Origin: Amblyomma americanum
Lineage: Eukaryota > Arthropoda > Arachnida > Ixodida > Ixodidae
Length of the DNA stretch: 64,000 nt
Assembly: GCF_052857255.1 (NCBI RefSeq)
Contig: NC_135497.1
Span: 181,569,478-181,633,477 of the forward strand
Direction: 5' to 3'
Both the position numbers and the translations under genes were made by a program. Positions within the stretch are counted from its first letter, which is position 1, and every line of letters starts with the position of its first letter. Under the pieces are notes generated by a model. It did not search any database, had not been told where the DNA came from, and saw only the letters and a list, made by a program, of their open reading frames with translations. Shown in pieces: positions 34,701 to 43,964 of this stretch.

Positions 34701-36438
34701 AACAACTGTGGCAGGATGCAAGCAAAATAAGACAGCAGTTTGTAACAATGTGCCACAGCCTGCTAGTCTATTGCTATGCTGGCCAATCGAAACGATGAAT
34801 GAAATCACCTTTTTAATGTCTGGCTATGATCGACAAGCCAGAACCTTTAAAATTCTTGAGCTTATGTTTTCTTTTGTGATCTGCTTTTGGTTTAGGTAAC
34901 AATAACTAGTTCTTTGTTCCAACTGCTTTTTGGGTGCGGCATAATTTTGTGCAGCAGATAGAAATGGGGACAGAGCTTCACTGCAGACTTAAGCTCTATC
35001 TGATCATAGCAATTATTCCACTCACACTTTTCTCTAGGTAACTGCATACTAACCACCACCCATGATTCGTTCTTTTCTAATTCCTCCATTAAACACAAGT
35101 GCCAATGTAGCTATGCTATGGCAGACAGCTGCTTGCCCACAAATTTGAAGTCTGGATTAAGAACAGCAGGTAAATGAACCAGTAGGCACAGTTTTTCATC
35201 TTTTGCTTTCACTGTGATCAAATGGGAAGTGTGAAAGGGATGTGAGCAGAACATCAACAGGAAACACTGCTCTTTCAAGAAACTGAAGGTGCAGGCAAAT
35301 AGCATGGGTCCAGAAGAAGGGGAAAAAAGTGCTTAAGCAAGGGAAATGTCCCAAAAAAGACACAGACAAGAAGAAAGCGACCTTCGCCTTCCCCTCACCC
35401 ACCCGCCGGAAACGAGCGTTTCCGGCGTACTAGGCGAAACTATTTGCGAGCTTCCCAAAAGCTGTCAAGGACAAGGCGCGAGATAAGAGACATATGTGAG
35501 GAGATGGGAATAATGCGGAGAGTTCAGAGCCCTCCAAGGTCAGTCGTGCGCCCCGCGAGCGAGCAGCGTAGAGGACAGCCGGGGTGGAGTGTGGAGCGAA
35601 ATTTACAATGCTGGAGCGGCAGCACTACGGTAGGCAATAGTTTCGAGAAACGCTTCCACGGAGTACATGGGTGGTTAATCGGATATCGCGAGGAAAAGCT
35701 CCGGTAAAAGTAAGAAAAACAAGACCGGCGGACTTTCTATATGCGGCTCACGGCGTGCAATGGACTTTCAGCGCGGTGTCCAACACTAGTGGTGTTAGTC
35801 TGAACAGCTCGATAATTTATGTGACGTGCATCACTGCTGCAGAAACCATGCACGAACACGCAAGAAATAATATTCAAGCGCGCTGAACTCCGTAAAGAAA
35901 CAGCCAAACTGAGCATTACAATTACTCCGCTGACGACGCTATAGGCACAGAAGTTAGAATATTCATATTTAAAATACACTGTGAGGGCACCGGAATCTGC
36001 GGGGAATAAGCTTTTAAAGGCAGCGAGAAAAGTCAGTGAGTCAGACACACACACACACACATGCGAACAAGCAAGCAAGGTAACTAACGGTCCCACGCTT
36101 ATGAGAGGCAACGGCTGTTGGGCCATCTCAAACTGCAGCACCTTCCCTTAATTTTGCTTTAATGTCCTTAAACGTACTTATCAAACTCATCTCGCAAAAC
36201 CAAAGCCACTGCAGTAAACAGCGCCAGGTAAAACTAGTTCTATTCCGTCGGCAATTTCAAATGGTAACGACCAAGGGCGGTCAAAACAAAGGCACAACGG
36301 TCGCCAACGGCTATGCAAAGAGGGATACGATAGTCAGTGAATTCATAAATACCTGTGGTCAGAAGGAAATCTGAAGAGATGTTCTCCACTCTTGCCGGAT
36401 GTGCTGCACCACTTCGCGCAACAATACATATGCGACAT
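29463..36438 (-). CDS. THAP-domain P-element-type transposase gene (THAP9-like), eight exons
   Basis: Exons on the minus strand: 36438-36353, 34573-34374, 34297-34271, 33321-33259, 33156-33085, 32888-32814, 32299-32237 and 31726-29463. All have GT donors and AG acceptors; together they give 2,850 bases, exactly 950 codons, with no internal stop. The 949-aa product has a THAP zinc finger (about 1-85), a Pro/Ser/Thr and acidic linker (about 96-200), a basic coiled segment (about 225-265) and a P-element-type RNase H transposase core. Candidate catalytic acidic residues are intact: Asp378 in LLFDEISLK, Asp467 in VICDQGSNN and Glu704 in QDPLENFF (paired with Asp701). THAP9 and the Drosophila P transposase share this order. 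I could not find terminal inverted repeats, so a domesticated gene is as likely as a live element. ATG 36438 is chosen over ATG 36429 because of a better context. Confidence 0.85.
32237..34297 (-). CDS. THAP gene exons 3-7: five small phase 1-1 linker exons
   Basis: Exons 34297-34271 (27 bp), 33321-33259 (63 bp), 33156-33085 (72 bp), 32888-32814 (75 bp) and 32299-32237 (63 bp) are all multiples of three and all start and end in phase 1. They encode a low-complexity linker rich in Ala, Pro, Ser, Thr, Asp and Glu, for example FYEEGAAQG, TTPPPPADEEG and IRVIASASWDSPDY. The word EEGAAQ occurs at two exon junctions, hinting at exon duplication. Any of them can be skipped without frame loss, so linker length could vary by alternative splicing. 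Confidence 0.75.
34374..34573 (-). CDS. THAP gene exon 2: second half of the THAP finger
   Basis: A 200-bp exon after the acceptor CTGTTTTTCAG. It encodes FSIWLKYANRLELLET, then YKTYRLCSKHFTRDCF and THEAVPSV. The Trp of the W-xxx motif, the C-x2-H pair (CSKH) and the terminal AVPS-V box complete a canonical THAP domain begun in exon 1. It ends in phase 1 before GTAAGC; the following intron is only 76 bp. Confidence 0.85.
36353..36438 (-). CDS. THAP gene exon 1: first half of the C2CH THAP finger
   Basis: The exon encodes MSHMYCCAKWCSTSGKSGEH and LFRFPSDH, then ends in AG before a GTATTT donor; the split codon gives Arg with exon 2. YCCAKWC supplies the first Cys pair of the C2CH zinc site and the FPSD word is the conserved F-P motif. 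The region upstream (36440-36600) is GC-rich, with GCGGCGGCGCTGGCGG, consistent with a promoter. The 1,779-bp intron behind it is the longest in the gene. Confidence 0.8.
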
Positions 36439-36439
36439 G

Positions 36440-38180
36440 ACGCTGAGGACGGTAATCACGCTGGTCCAGTGCGCACGTCGCGTCGGCAGTCGCTCGCGTA
36501 GTTTCGGTATGCTTGCGCCGGTCGCTGTCGTCTGCTGCCACTGCGCTGCAGCGTTGCCCGCGGCGGCGCTGGCGGCGCAGACGCGTTGTGTCATTTTCGC
36601 AATTTATTTCTTTGATATACTATTTTTAATGCTTACGACTGGTTATATTTTCATTCATAAGCATGTTTGTGTTGTCTACTATGGTCGAGAAATTTTACTT
36701 TTTATTAGGCTTGACTCCAGCCGCGTTTGCCGCCAGATACCAGGATCGCTGCAATCGTTCCGACCGTGGCGACACTTACGGCGCGGACGCGCAACTTGCA
36801 ACATGCCACAAGCATCCAACAAGCATGTATCAAACATTAGACAGGTGTTTATATCATAATGCAGCAGCAGTTCATCAGTGCTGTTAGCCAGCGCTTTTTT
36901 TTGGCGTGATAAATGGAACCATCCTACAAAACGCGCATCAACTGTTCCTCGCGAGATTCTTGCAGTCTCACGAGGGAGAGCTTCTCCGGCCGGCGTTACT
37001 TCCATAGTCGTAATAACGGAAAGCCAAGCCAAATCGTTGAAATAACGCAAGCGTTATTTCAACCCATGACGTTGGTTTCAGTAGCACTATGGCCGGTCGG
37101 GTCGTCGACGGGAAGAGCGCGCGATCGTGTTGCACGTGAATAATTTGTTCTTGCTATCTTTTGGTATGCACATACTGAGTGATTGCCCGTTATCTGACAC
37201 TCGGCATTCAGTTGTCAACTACCTTACTCCCGAATATTTGGTGTTAGCAGATAACCCAGGACTAGCGCTGAGCCCGCCTGCCCGGCAGTGGACCCAAAGG
37301 CCCGGAGGGAAAGACTCATCTGTTTTTTCGTAAGTTCTGCTCAAAATCTTTGTGCAGTTCAACAGAAAAGAGCTTGCGCTCAGCGTGTTTTATATCTTTT
37401 GTCAACCCAGCCCAACGTAACTCATGGTCATGTAAAACACGCATAATTACCAGCTTTTGCGTCCTCCCGAAAAAAGGCTGGAAACTTTTGACAACAGTCC
37501 AGTTGAACTAACCATTTGTGCGATGAGTTTTGTACGCGGTCCGATTTTTTGTGGCCCCGCGGCTGGTAAAGTCTGTAGAGTGTTGACTTAATGCTGCACT
37601 TTACAAATGTGTGCTGCTTTTACAATTCGCTTTCTAAAGCAGTTGCAAAAATTGCGGCGAGATAAGTGATTACGCTTTGGTGTCTGCAGCGCGAAACATG
37701 TTCTTTTAAATTCATATTTATTTCAGAAAACAGGACTTTAAAAACTGACTGGCAGTTTTGTGGTATGCACGGACCTTCCCGATTCCTGCTTCGAGTCCGG
37801 AGTTGGCTTGCTGGCGCAGAGGCTGAACAAATGGGACGTTAAAATGCTGAGGCAGCAACGGCTCTAAGGCGCCACAAGGTGAGCCCTCAACCCTCTGTGA
37901 GAATTTTAAAATGAGTGCTGTGCCACCTGCGCCGAGCATCGGTTTTACGTGGGAAAGGTGCTTGGGCCCAGGTAGCCAACTAGAATGGAGCGCATGAGGC
38001 AACTAGAGAAGCAAGCTTAATTTTAAGGCCTCTAAGCTTAAGACCTTTTTGCAGCCGATAGTGTAAAGAGCCCTTAAAGAGATGAACATTGTGGGCAATG
38101 TGCTTGATGTCCTTTGACTGTTTGGAAACTTGTGAGGTGGATAAAGCTCACAAGGCACTGTTGCAATGTGTGACAGGTCA
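36440..38180. other. upstream region of the THAP gene and intergenic sequence
   Basis: 36440-36600 is GC-rich and likely promoter sequence for the minus-strand THAP gene. From 36600 to 38180 there are only short overlapping frames with no recognised protein. A (CA)n run lies at 36047-36060 in the adjacent first intron. Confidence 0.4.
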
Positions 38181-38188
38181 TTGTGGTG

Positions 38189-38304
38189 ATATTAGAAGAC
38201 ATAGTGCAGCACAATGGGACAGAGAAAAGGAGCACAAAGGATAAGTGCTCGTCCTGTGTGCTCCTTTTCTCTGTCCCATTGTGCTGCGCTATGTCTTCTA
38301 ATAT
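38189..38304. repeat. near-perfect hairpin, arms 48 bp
   Basis: ATATTAGAAGACATAGTGCA at the left pairs with the right arm ending GCTATGTCTTCTAATAT, and the pairing continues through CACAATGGGACAGAGAAAAG. One mismatch is visible and the loop is about 20 bases. Confidence 0.95.
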
Positions 38305-38717
38305 GCTATACGTACAAGCCCAAACTACAACTTTGTTAAGATTGGTCATGATAGGTTTCTTTGATTTGGCTGCACTCTCTGCACTAGTGCTGTGAAGTTC
38401 CGCGGTGGTGCCAGCAGCGTGCAACGTCAGAAACACTTGGAAGAATTTTCAAGCAGAAAATCGCAATGAAGTTTTACCATGAACCTGCTCTAGGAAATGG
38501 TCGTTTCACAGAAAGAAAAAAAATCGTTGCATGTATACACACAGGCGACTTACGAATTACCGCTGAAATGCTGCCCATGCGACTCGACTTGACCACTTAG
38601 GTTTTCATTATGACTCTTCAAACAGTCACTCACCTCCTCTATGTGTAGGTCGAAGGTGCAGAGAAGGTATGGCACGAGTTATTTAATGAAATGGTGACAG
38701 TTATTTGCTGAAAGGTT

Positions 38718-38810
38718 ATGGCTTATGGGGGTTTAACGTCCCAGATCGACTCAGGCTATGAGAGACACCGTAGTAAAGGGCTCCGGAAATTTTGACCACA
38801 TGGTGTTATT
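38718..38810 (-). repeat. Ruka-type SINE, 3' part, split by MITE insertion
   Basis: The minus-strand tail and core (on the plus strand GGGGGTTTAACGTCCC, then CTCCGGAAATTTTGACCAC) stop exactly at the TTAA that flanks the MITE. The remaining part of the same SINE resumes at 39597 with CTTAACGTGCACTGACATCG. Confidence 0.8.
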
Positions 38811-38813
38811 TAA

Positions 38814-39595
38814 GGGAGCATAAACACCTAACTTTTGAGTGCGTGGTTTCTTCTTTTTAATGTAATGACGCCACTGCGGTGGCTCTTTGGTTATGGGGCT
38901 CGGCTGCTGACCCAAAAGACGTGGGTTTGATCCCGGCCGCAGGGGTCGAATTTTGATGGAGGCGAAATTCTAGAGGTCCATGTACTGTGCGATGTCAGTG
39001 CATGTTAAAGAACCCCAGGTGGGCAAAATTTCCGGAGCCCTTCACTACAGTGTTCCTCATAGCCTGAGTCGCTTTGGGACATTAAACCCCCATAAACCAA
39101 ACCAATCTTTTTGTAATTAGGTGTAAGACATTATTACACACGGATTACCACGTGGTATGCTCCTACGGCTGCTAAATAATTTATAACTGAATTTCTTTCT
39201 CGTCATGTTTCAGTTTCAACAGCTGAACGATGACTGTGACATCAAAGAGAGGTTTTAGGTCATGTGAGGCGTGAAAAACTGCAATATAATTGGTGCTTCT
39301 ACATTTGTGGTCATTCCTGCTCTTGAGGAAGGCTGGCTTCAGCACTACAGTAAATTAAAACGATAAAGCAGCTATTATATCGCAGTTTTTCTATGCCTCA
39401 TATGACCTAAAACCTCTCTTGGACGTCACAGCTCTCGTTCGGGCCGTTGAAGCCGAAACAGCATGACAGAGAAATTCGATTATAAATTATTTAGCGGTCG
39501 TAGGCGAATACCACATGGTGATTCATGCATAGTAGTGTCTTCCGCATCATTATAGAGAAGAAAATATGCCACCAAAATTAGGTCTCTATGCTTTC
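38814..39595. mobile_element. TTAA-flanked palindromic MITE, inserted in one SINE and carrying another
   Basis: TTAA at 38810-38813 and 39596-39599 flanks ends GGGAGCATAAACACC and, inverted, GAAAGCATAGAGACC. The core palindrome matches the other members (AAATAATTTATAACTGAATT; TGACATCAAAGAGAGG with CCTCTCTTGGACGTCA). A plus-strand SINE lies inside at about 38869-39107. Order of events: SINE and inverted duplication, then MITE, then second SINE. Confidence 0.8.
38869..39107 (+). repeat. Ruka-type SINE (type A) inside the MITE
   Basis: A full-length copy: head CGGTGGCTCTTTGGTTATGG, B-box GGGTTTGATCCCGG, body GGAGGCGAAATTCTAGAGGT, core GTTAAAGAACCCCAGGTGG, and tail TTAAACCCCCATAAACCAAA. Confidence 0.9.
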
Positions 39596-39596
39596 T

Positions 39597-39885
39597 TAAC
39601 GTGCACTGACATCGCACAGTACACGGGCCCCTAGAATTTCGCCTCCATCGAAATTCGACCGCCGCGGCCAGGGTGAAACCCGTGACCCGAAAGACGCGGG
39701 TTCGATCCTGGCCGCGGCGGTCGAATTTCGATGGAGGCGAAATTCTAGAGGTCCGTGTACTGTGATGTCAGTGCATAGTAAAGAACCCCAGGTGGCCGAA
39801 ATTTCCAGAGCCCTTCACTATGGCATCCCTCATAGCCTGAGTCACTTTGGGACGTTAAACCCCCATAAGCCATAAGCCTTTCAAA
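39597..39885. repeat. head-to-head pair of Ruka-type SINEs
   Basis: 39597-39680 is minus-strand SINE (body and B-box side). 39690-39885 is a plus-strand copy from the B-box to the tail GTTAAACCCCCATAAGCC. They meet at a short spacer in the tRNA-like head, forming a palindrome with GACCGCCGCGGCCAGG pairing with CCTGGCCGCGGCGGTC. Confidence 0.85.
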
Positions 39886-39959
39886 AAAGAACTGTCATCA
39901 TTTCATTAAATAACTAGTGCCATACCTTCTCCGCTTCTTCGACCTACACATGGGCACCG

Positions 39960-41920
39960 CCATATTGCTGCACCGCAGCTGCGCTTCCATTTCGGCGAGT
40001 GCAAGCCAGCCAAGAACTCATGCTGCACTTCTTGAACTAGTGCAGAAAGTGCAGCGAAATGGAAGAGAACTTATGATTATGTGGCTATTTCCTTTGCATT
40101 GGGCGGGCGACTGTTTTTTGTCCTAGCCATTGCATAGAAAGAAGAAACAAAGGAAACGTGGAAACATTCACTATTAAGACAACAGCTTTCACCTGCAGAC
40201 CCCAAATGAACAAAGCCTGCCTGTATACTGAACAAAGCAACTAGGCTGTCACGTATCTAGCAAGTTATAATTTTGAAGGTGGGCCTCCTGCTGTGAAACT
40301 GGCAACGTTTGTGCCCCTAGAGACAAGCAGTGGCGAGAGGCGAGAAGTCGCAGACGAATGTAGGTAGGACAGGTAGCTGAACGAGGAAGTAGTTCCCGTA
40401 ATTGAAGAATACAAAGAAACACAAGGACGAGACATGTTTATGTTCTTCCTTCTATGTTTGTCATTTTGCTTTCACAAGTTAACAGTAGATGTTCGTTGTA
40501 GTTTCACTTTTTGAGGAAATGGGGAGGGGGTTGTTCATCTTGAGACTTGCAGCCCAAAAGACAGAGCACAGGAGTGACTCACACAACATTAATCTTTGCG
40601 TTTTATTCCTACTGTTCTGTGTGCTTGCACCCCTTGTCCCCAAATGAGGCATTGACATGATCTTACGTGGTGCTATGCTGGTAAAAGGATGTGTGCTGCA
40701 TGCATATGGGTGTGTGTGGCATTCAGATTCAAGCACCAACACACGGCTTCTAGTGCAGTAGGAATTACGGGAGGAAAAAAAGCCTCAAGGATGTAGATGA
40801 ACAGTTTAGTTCTTCAGTTTGCCTTTCTTGAAAAATTCTGTGGCAGGAGGTTTTAATACATGTCAGCCCACCCCTCATGTAATACTCCCTTGTGGGCCTT
40901 TGAGGTACAAAGAAATAAAAAAAAGTAATGCCCTTTCAAACAGTATAATTTGCAGCTTTGGAGTAAGATTTTCGGTGGCCACTTCAGGGAGTGTTTGCCC
41001 AGAGCTTGTAGTGATTGCTTAATGGCGCTTGGTCCCAAGAACCATACAGTTAACCAATTGCCCTTGTGCCTCTTGGTGAGAAAATCTGAGAGGTCAAAAT
41101 GACAATTTACCATAGCTGGGAAGAGTAATGAGCTGGATGTATTGCCGAAGAGAACCGAGATCATCTGCTTGACAGTGGTAAGAATTTTGAGTTGGTTAGA
41201 GCATAGATGGCTTAACACCATCTTCCATATCTTAATAGATGTGGCATTGTTGGCATGTGTAATTAAAAATTTGTTTCGATGTGTGTGGCTGGTGAGCTGT
41301 CAGCTTGGGCATGACAAAGTTGTAAGCTCAACCAGAAGTACCTGTGCTGTTTGAGCTCAGGGCAAGAGCTTTGAGCGAGGCCACTGAACTACGTCTTTGT
41401 TGTACATTTGTCTTTCGTGGCGCTCCTCCTTCCCCCACTTCTGTTAGGAATGTCGCCATGGGGCCGAGCGAAAGTGGTGGGGTGTAATTAGAGCAGTGGC
41501 ATGGCCATAAGGTTCATCCGAAGAGCACTGCATAAGACTTGTTTGCTGGATTGGCCCCGCAGTCAGAACTGAGGTGAGTTATGAGTGGGCCACTGTGGAA
41601 AAAGACAGAGCAGCAGAAAACATGCCACGAATGGTGGAGAGCTATAGTTTGGACGCAACCTTTGATGCCTTTGTTGCCATTGTGGTCAAAGTTATCTGTG
41701 AGACCATCAAGGGCAGCACCTGTTCTGAATGCATCGCATAGCAATAGATCAGAGCTTCAATTTTATAGTTGGATCATGGGCCTTAATGCAGGAGGTTTAT
41801 GAATCTGTTCAGATTTCACATTGAGACGCATCAAATTCAGCAACGTTAGTACTCACAGGTACAGTAAAACCTCGTTAAGGCATACCTCGCGGCACTGTGG
41901 AAAAACTGTGTGCAAAGCGG
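39960..41920. other. intergenic sequence, no recognised gene
   Basis: Short frames on both strands lack recognisable motifs. At 41862 CAGTAAAACCTCGTTAAGGC resembles a pogo/Tigger terminal repeat, without an identified partner end. The stretch is otherwise unremarkable. Confidence 0.4.
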
Positions 41921-41926
41921 CAATAT

Positions 41927-42593
41927 TGTCACGAAGACGACGACGCTGGCAGTGGTGCGGGAACGGAAAAGTCACGTTATAGGCGAGCAGCCTTTAAAAT
42001 CATCTCACTGCCATCATTCATCGCCGCTTATTATTCGGCTGGTCGCCACTTAACATTTGGTGTGAGATGCGGGGTATCATCCCCATTCTGGCGGAGTCCT
42101 CCGCCTGCCGTAATCGTCGGCCGTGTGCACCTGGTTCGCCCTGCTGTGCCCCAGCCCGCCGAACCTGAACCGACCTCTCCGCTCACCTCAGTCCCGTCCC
42201 CCGCCCTGACCACAAGACACATTGACATGACAACGCTACCCCCACACGTGAGGACACCGCCCCCCTGCCCATGCCATTCGGTGCATTCAAGGGCTTCGTC
42301 GACCAGGATTCATTCACACATATCTTTCATTGTGGCAGCCAGCACTTCCCCCCATGCCATTTCTGTTGTACCGTCCTCCTCTGAACCCATATCCACTCTG
42401 CCAGCTCTCCGTCGGTGTCTTCTTCTATTCACTATCAGGACGATCGCTCGGCAGCCTTGGGTAGTGTCACTAAAACGACAAAGCTGGCAGTGTCGTGGGA
42501 ACAGAAAGGTCGCGCTATAGGCGAGCGGCCATTAGAATGATCTCACTGCCATCGTTCATCGCCGCTTATTATTCGGCTGGTCGCCACGTAACA
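41927..42593 (+). mobile_element. TRIM-like non-autonomous LTR element
   Basis: Two direct repeats of 129 bp (41927-42055 and 42465-42593) start TGTCAC and end TAACA, share about seven of eight positions, and are flanked by ATAT on both sides. Straight after the first LTR comes TTTGGTGTGAGATGCGGGGT, resembling the segment after the 5' LTR of the full element at 46.9-52.2 kb (TTTTGGTGTAGGCGCTGGGT). The 409-bp interior has no gag or pol. The long frame across 41897-42520 spans LTR and interior and is not a gene. Confidence 0.85.
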
Positions 42594-43090
42594 ATATGCC
42601 CGAACTGAAAGCAGCCTGAGTATATCCGTTGACCTGGTAAAAGATGATACCTGAGGCATTTCAAAGAATGCGCAGGTGAAACCTTTTAATCGCATAGCTA
42701 CGAGTGCAGCCTCGAAGGTATGTAAGCCAGTTCCCGTATCCCAGCTGCTCTATTAGGCCGTATTTGAGTGAACAAGCAAGTGTCTAGCATGCATGCAGTT
42801 TTTTCCAACAGTACAAGTTTAGCTGTCTTCAGCTTCCATGTAGGTGTTACTTTCATTGGATGGCGTTTTGCCAATGATGGAAGCAACAGTGTCAATACCA
42901 AACTGCAACAAAATACCTCCTGTAAACAGGAGGTATTTAGGAATACCTGCTCTATTCCGAGGCCTGGATTGGGAGCAGTTGGGGATAAGAGTTAATGGAG
43001 AATATTTTAGTAATCTGCAATTCTCAGGTGATATCGCTAAGTCACTCAGCAGATGAACTGCAAAGCAAGATCAGTAAGCAGATTGGTGTG
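42594..43090. other. intergenic sequence with a short hairpin
   Basis: No gene recognised. AAATACCTCCTGT and ACAGGAGGTATTT form a perfect 13-bp stem around two bases at about 42910-42937. Confidence 0.5.
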
Positions 43091-43103
43091 TCTAAAGAAT
43101 TAA

Positions 43104-43640
43104 AGCAGTATAAACACCTAACTTTTGGGTGCGTGTTTTTTGTTTGTAATGATGCGTAAGGCGTTGTTATACATGAATTACCACCTGGTATTCTCCTATA
43201 ACCACTAAATAATTTATAATAGCTTTTCTTTCTTGTGCTGTTTCGGTCTCAGTTTCAACAGCCGAATGAGGACTGTGACGCCAACGTGTGCTTACAGGTC
43301 ATGTGAGGCATGAAAAAACTGCAATATAATCGCTGCTTCCACATTAGTTCCACATTCCGGCTCTTGAGGAAGGCTGGCTTCAGCAGTGCAGTAAACCATA
43401 ACGATGAAGCAGCGATTATATGGTCGTTTTTTTATGCCTCACATGACACAAAAGCACTCTTTGACGTCACAGCAATTGTTCGGCTGTTGAAACTGAAACA
43501 GCGTGACAGAAAAAATTAATTCAATTATAAATTATTTAGCGGCCATGGGCAAATATCACATGGTGATTCATGCGTAGTAGTATTTTCTGCATCGTTGTAG
43601 AGAAGAAAACATGCCACCAAAATTATGTGTGTATATTCCT
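43104..43640. mobile_element. TTAA-type palindromic MITE
   Basis: TTAA (43100-43103) precedes AGCAGTATAAACACCTAACT. The right end is inverted (AAAGGAATATACACAC on the other strand) next to TTAG, a decayed TTAA. The palindromic core with AAATAATTTATAATAGC and AATTATAAATTATTTAGCGG matches the copy at 38.8 kb. Confidence 0.7.
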
Positions 43641-43715
43641 TTAGCACGCAGGAAACCAAATGGAAAATGCTCTTGGCCATTCCCTCCAATGCAAATGCTG
43701 TGTGGTGTATAATAT

Positions 43716-43840
43716 TGTTACGTGGTGGCTGTCCAAAGAGTGAGTTGCGATGAACGATGGCAGAGATATAATTTAATGGCCGTTGGCCTAGCGCGAGTGC
43801 TCTGTAACGCACCACAGCCAGCATCGTCGTCTTTGTCACA
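43716..43840 (-). repeat. solo LTR of the short-LTR gypsy/TRIM family
   Basis: The 125-bp block begins TGTTACGTGG and ends TTTGTCACA, flanked by ATAT at 43712-43715 and 43841-43844. On the minus strand it reads TGTGACAAAGACGACGATGC, close to the TRIM LTR start TGTCACGAAGACGACGACGC. No internal region or second LTR is present, so it is the product of LTR-LTR recombination. Confidence 0.8.
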
Positions 43841-43964
43841 ATATTCCATTTTCTCATGAACATTGTCAATAATAGGAAACTGGGTGGTGTGTCATTGTTT
43901 GCGTAAGAACTTAGGACACTGAGAAGTTCCCTAGGCAGCCGCTGACCACACACCATACGTGGCA

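Larger units (their letters stand above)
38645..39955. repeat. large inverted duplication containing SINE halves, left arm interrupted by a MITE
   Basis: The unique-looking segment ATGTGTAGGTCGAAGGTGCA through GTTATTTAATGAAATGGTGACAG (38651-38705) reappears inverted at about 39895-39952. In both arms it is followed, towards the centre, by a Ruka-type SINE, minus in the left arm (38718-38810 plus 39597-39680) and plus in the right arm (39690-39885). The centre near 39685 is the B-box region of the two SINEs. Removing the TTAA element at 38814-39595 makes the left arm continuous. Confidence 0.8.

Noticed and set aside
41897..42520. 207-codon frame
   Set aside because: It spans the 5' LTR, interior and part of the second LTR of the TRIM-like element; Pro/Ser-rich by composition, no gag motif.
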